This document shows, piece by piece, positions 61,563 through 64,000 of a stretch of 64,000 bases of DNA; the stretch's first letter is position 1, and each line of letters opens with the position of its first letter. Origin of the DNA: Sphingopyxis sp. 113P3 (lineage in GTDB: Bacteria; Pseudomonadota; Alphaproteobacteria; Sphingomonadales; Sphingomonadaceae); assembly GCF_001278035.1 (NCBI RefSeq), contig NZ_CP009452.1, positions 3,939,501 to 4,003,500 on the forward strand. The letters run 5' to 3'. The translations under genes were made by a program, and so were the position numbers. Under the pieces are notes generated by a model, which searched no databases, had not been told where the DNA came from, and was given only the letters and a program-made list of their open reading frames with translations.

Positions 61563-61964
61563 ATGACCGACAGTAATCCCAGGAGCTATGTGCATGCGGA
61601 GGTTCTCGGAGGGGTTCAGCGCCGTAGGCGGTGGACCCCGGAAGAGAAGCTCCGCATGGTCGAAGAGACCTTCCTGCCCGGCAACAGCGTGTCGCGTGTG
61701 GCGCGCATGCACGGGGTGGCGCCGAACCAGCTGTTTGGCTGGCGCCGGCAGGCGGCAAGCGGCGCCCTGACCGCCACCCGTGCCGGCGGCCAGGTGGTTC
61801 CGGCCAGCGAGTATCGTGCACTCGAGAACCAGGTTCGCGAGCTGCAGCGCATGCTCGGCAAGAAGACCATGGAGAACGAAATCCTGCGCGAGGCGATCTC
61901 GCGGGTGGCAGCTCCCAAAAAAACGCCGTTGCGCACGCTCTCGTTGCCGGAGGGCGACCTGTGA
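61563..61964 (+). CDS. IS3-family OrfA (helix-turn-helix protein)
   Basis: The 133-residue protein has a helix-turn-helix of the HTH_Tnp_1 type ([40 protein letters not shown]) and a C-terminal leucine-zipper-like coil ([20 protein letters not shown]). A run of seven A residues at 61918-61924 near its end is a possible -1 frameshift site to make the OrfAB transposase. Its stop overlaps the orfB start (GTGA). Confidence 0.88.
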   Translation: MTDSNPRSYVHAEVLGGVQRRRRWTPEEKLRMVEETFLPGNSVSRVARMHGVAPNQLFGWRRQAASGALTATRAGGQVVPASEYRALENQVRELQRMLGKKTMENEILREAISRVAAPKKTPLRTLSLPEGDL

Positions 61965-62806
61965 GCGCGGTGGCAAATGCATTGGGCGTGTCTCGGCAGC
62001 ATCTCTCGTCAGCCAGACGCAAGGCCGCTGCCCGAAGCCGCGGCAGACCTCCGCTTCCCGAGGAAGAGCTCGTCGCGCGTATTCAGGCCCTGATCGCTGA
62101 GCTGCCGACCTATGGCTACCGCCGGATCCACGCGCTCCTGCGGCGGCAGGCGCGCAATGGCGGGCCATCTGCGCCCAATGCCAAGCGGGTCTACCGGGTG
62201 ATGAAGGTGCATGGCCTGCTGCTCCAGCGCCATAGCGGCAAGGCGGACGAGCGTCGCCACGATGGGCGCGTCGCCGTCGATACTCGCAACACCCGCTGGT
62301 GCTCCGACGGCTTCGAAATCGGCTGCGACAACGGCGAGAAGGTGCGGGTCGCCTTCTCTCTGGACTGCTGCGATCGCGAGGCGATGGGCTTTGTTGCCAC
62401 CACTGCCGGCATATCTGCCGAGGATGTGCGCGACCTCATGACCGCCACCGTCGAGCACCGCTTCGGCCGTGTGAACAGGCTGCCCTCTACCATCGAGTGG
62501 CTGACCGACAACGGTAGCTGCTACACCGCCAGAGAGACCCGCCGCTTCGCCCGCGAGATCAACCTCAGGCCGCGCACAACCCCCATCGAAAGCCCACAAT
62601 CCAACGGCATGGCCGAGGCGTTCGTGCGCACCATGAAGCGAGACTATGTCCGCGTCGCCGAAAAGCCCAACGCCAGAGCCGTGATCAACCAGCTGCCCAG
62701 CTGGTTCCACCACTACAACACCGTCCATCCGCATCGCGCACTTGGCTACCTCGCCCCGCGCGAATACATCGTCCAATCAACCAGTGAGGAACTGTCCGGA
62801 AATTAA
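61961..62806 (+). CDS. IS3-family OrfB transposase (rve/DDE integrase domain)
   Basis: The 281-residue protein is read in the -1 frame relative to OrfA and can start at the GTG overlapping OrfA's stop. It has the HTH_21 segment [16 protein letters not shown], then the integrase core with D in [29 protein letters not shown] and the glutamate region [22 protein letters not shown]2-like OrfB proteins share this plan. It is intact. Confidence 0.9.
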   Translation: MSAVANALGVSRQHLSSARRKAAARSRGRPPLPEEELVARIQALIAELPTYGYRRIHALLRRQARNGGPSAPNAKRVYRVMKVHGLLLQRHSGKADERRHDGRVAVDTRNTRWCSDGFEIGCDNGEKVRVAFSLDCCDREAMGFVATTAGISAEDVRDLMTATVEHRFGRVNRLPSTIEWLTDNGSCYTARETRRFAREINLRPRTTPIESPQSNGMAEAFVRTMKRDYVRVAEKPNARAVINQLPSWFHHYNTVHPHRALGYLAPREYIVQSTSEELSGN

Positions 62807-62818
62807 GGGGCAACGACA

Positions 62819-62823
62819 ATTTC
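62819..62823. repeat. 5-bp target duplication ATTTC, right
   Basis: This matches 61501-61505; together they mark the IS3-type insertion. Confidence 0.8.
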
Positions 62824-63889
62824 TCGCAAGACGGGCTACAAGATATTCAATCGCTATCAGCACCATGGCCTGGATGCGCTGACCGATCGATCGAGACGGC
62901 CCGTCCGTTACGCCAACCAACTGCCAGAGCCAGTTGAACGAATGATCGTCCGGGCCAAGCAGGATAAACCTCACTGGGGTGCGCGTAAGATCCGTGAGCT
63001 GCTGGTCAGGCGCCTCGCCGGCGACGTGCGCATACCCGCGAAGAGCACGATCCATGCGGTGCTCGATCGGCACGGCCTCGTCCAGCGGATGCGAAGGCGC
63101 AAGCGCGCAACCGGAACGCCGCTTTCCCCAGGCACCAAGCCCAACGATCTTTGGTGCGTTGACTTCAAGGGCGAGTTCAAGCTCGGCAATGGCCGATATT
63201 GCTATCCCCTCACAGTCACCGACCACGCCTCACGCTATCTGCTCTTGTGCGAGGCACTCGAATCGGTCCGCGAAGACCTGGCCTTTCCGGCCTTCGAGCA
63301 GCTGTTCAGGGAGCGCGGCCTGCCCGGCGCCATCCGCTCCGACAATGGCGTGCCCTTCGCCAGCCCCAACGGGCTCTACAACCTCTCCAGACTCGCCGTC
63401 TGGTGGCTCAGGCTCGGTATAGAGATCGAACGCATCAAGCCGGGGCAGCCACAGCAAAATGGCCGTCATGAGCGAATGCACCTGACGTTGAAAAAGGAGG
63501 CAACCAGACCGGCAGGAGCCAACTTCCTCCAGCAGCAGGCGAAGTTCGATGCCTTCACCGCTGAGTTCAACAAAGAGCGACCGCACGAGGCGCTCGGAAT
63601 GAAGGTCCCAGCCGATACCTATCAGCCCTCAGCGCGCGATTATCACGGCCTTCCAGAGCTCACCTATCCGCTCCACGACAAGGATGTCATCGTCACATCC
63701 TGTGGACGCATCTGCATGCACAGAAAGAAGATCAACATATCGACCGTCCTCGCCGGACAGCGCCTCGGCATCAAGGAAATCGACGAGGGCATCTGGCTCG
63801 TCAGCTTCATGCATTACGACTTGGGATATATCGACTTGGAGCAGAAAACCCTGCAAACCCTCGACAACCCGTTCGGCGCGAGGTTGTAA
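62824..63889 (+). pseudogene. IS481-type transposase, 3' fragment
   Basis: The frame continues from GIS as RKTGYKIFNRYQHHGLDALT and holds the integrase core with DLWCVDFKGEFKL, AIRSDNGVPFASPNG and the QPQQNGRHERMHLTLK glutamate region. An internal ATG at 62942 could give a 315-residue truncated product without DNA-binding domain. The stop TAA lies inside the terminal repeat at 63887-63889. Confidence 0.85.
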
Positions 63890-63893
63890 CATG

Positions 63894-64000
63894 GTGTAAT
63901 TGCGGGTTTAGTGGTTCGCGCGGTGATGCCAGGAGTGGCTGTTCCCCAGTATGATGGAAGTACGGGCTCACGATCAGACGCCGGGCCCAACATCAACGGA
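63894..64000 (+). mobile_element. Second copy of the third IS110 element, 5' end only (inverted)
   Basis: From 63885 to the window edge the sequence is the exact inverted copy of 61253-61368, including the subterminal repeat and the transposase leader. The transposase would start a few bases beyond 64000 on the plus strand, judged from the left copy. Confidence 0.85.

Larger units (their letters stand above)
61506..62818 (+). mobile_element. IS3-family insertion sequence, complete
   Basis: The 1313-bp element starts with TG and ends with CA. Its inverted terminal repeats share ccggacagttcctc about 20 bases in, with partial match outside it. A 5-bp target duplication flanks it. It encodes the usual overlapping orfA and orfB. 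Confidence 0.88.
61361..63893 (+). mobile_element. IS481-type element split by an IS3-type element
   Basis: The host element is about 1.2 kb without its insert. Its imperfect terminal repeats (atgttaca then cctcscgc inward on both sides) are cut off on the outside by inverted copies of the third IS110 element. Its transposase gene is interrupted at 61505/62819. The outer tips of its repeats are not identifiable. Confidence 0.7.

Noticed and set aside
62009..62776. Minus-strand open frame of 255 codons
   Set aside because: It is antisense to the IS3 OrfB gene and shows no family features.
1..64000. tRNA, rRNA or CRISPR array
   Set aside because: No cloverleaf, ribosomal segment or regularly spaced repeat array was noticed.

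Overview
The window looks like an accessory catabolic island from a sphingomonad-type alphaproteobacterium (Sphingomonas/Sphingobium/Rhizorhabdus group). This is inferred from the high GC, the TonB-dependent receptor, the many short operons of Rieske oxygenases, Baeyer-Villiger monooxygenases, acyl-CoA dehydrogenases and short-chain dehydrogenases, and the insertion-sequence types. No housekeeping genes, rRNA, tRNA or CRISPR array were seen.

Layout. 1-4.7 kb (+): a CoA ligase (cut by the window edge), a two-subunit Rieske dioxygenase, an SCPx-type thiolase and a DUF35 protein, with overlapping genes. This is the gene set of the ipfFABDE arylacetic-acid (ibuprofen) deacylation system, which turns an arylacetyl-CoA into a catechol. 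4.7-7.7 kb (-): sugar-phosphotransferase-like protein, medium-chain reductase, epimerase-like protein. 7.8-13.9 kb (+): MFS transporter, second CoA ligase, a fused double acyl-CoA dehydrogenase and an enoyl-CoA hydratase. 14.1-18.7 kb: a Baeyer-Villiger monooxygenase with an N-terminal extension, IclR regulator, esterase, SDR. 18.7-20.3 kb: an IS1182-type element inserted in a terminator hairpin. 20.3-24.2 kb: TonB receptor and a phthalate-dioxygenase-type Rieske oxygenase, divergent. 24.2-28.2 kb: a second thiolase/DUF35 pair with MaoC hydratase, SDR and crotonase. 28.4-30.2 kb: LuxR-type and LysR-type regulators.

30.2-35.1 kb (-) is a meta-cleavage operon: flavin aromatic hydroxylase, aldehyde dehydrogenase, C-C hydrolase and LigB-type extradiol dioxygenase (MhpA/C/B-like). 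Its likely hydratase (HpaH-like) lies apart at 49.4 kb. 35.2-39.1 kb (-) holds acyl-CoA dehydrogenase, class III CoA transferase, HTD2-type hydratase and CitE-type lyase, resembling the mesaconate/itaconate (citramalyl-CoA) route; it is divergent from a LysR gene across a strong palindrome. 40.2-46.1 kb: second Baeyer-Villiger monooxygenase, MFS exporter, flavin hydroxylase, nitronate monooxygenase. 46.1-55.7 kb: SDR, CYP108-like P450, LysR, hydratase, acyl-CoA dehydrogenase, aldehyde dehydrogenase, GMC alcohol dehydrogenase and alpha-methylacyl-CoA racemase. The latter genes are a logical set for oxidising a branched methyl group to a 2-methylacyl-CoA.

Together the genes could take an aromatic acid with a branched alkyl group through CoA activation, ring dioxygenation, side-chain removal, ring cleavage and beta-oxidation of branched fragments; the actual substrate is an inference. 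Ferredoxin and reductase partners for the Rieske enzymes and the P450 are not in the window.

55.7-64 kb is an IS graveyard: a first IS1111-type IS110 element beside a serine recombinase that lacks its N-terminus, an IS110-group element, and an IS481-type element that is split by an IS3-type element (5-bp target duplication) and flanked on both sides by inverted copies of one IS1111-type element. The two IS1111-type elements share an equally long, structurally conserved non-coding end that is a candidate guide RNA.
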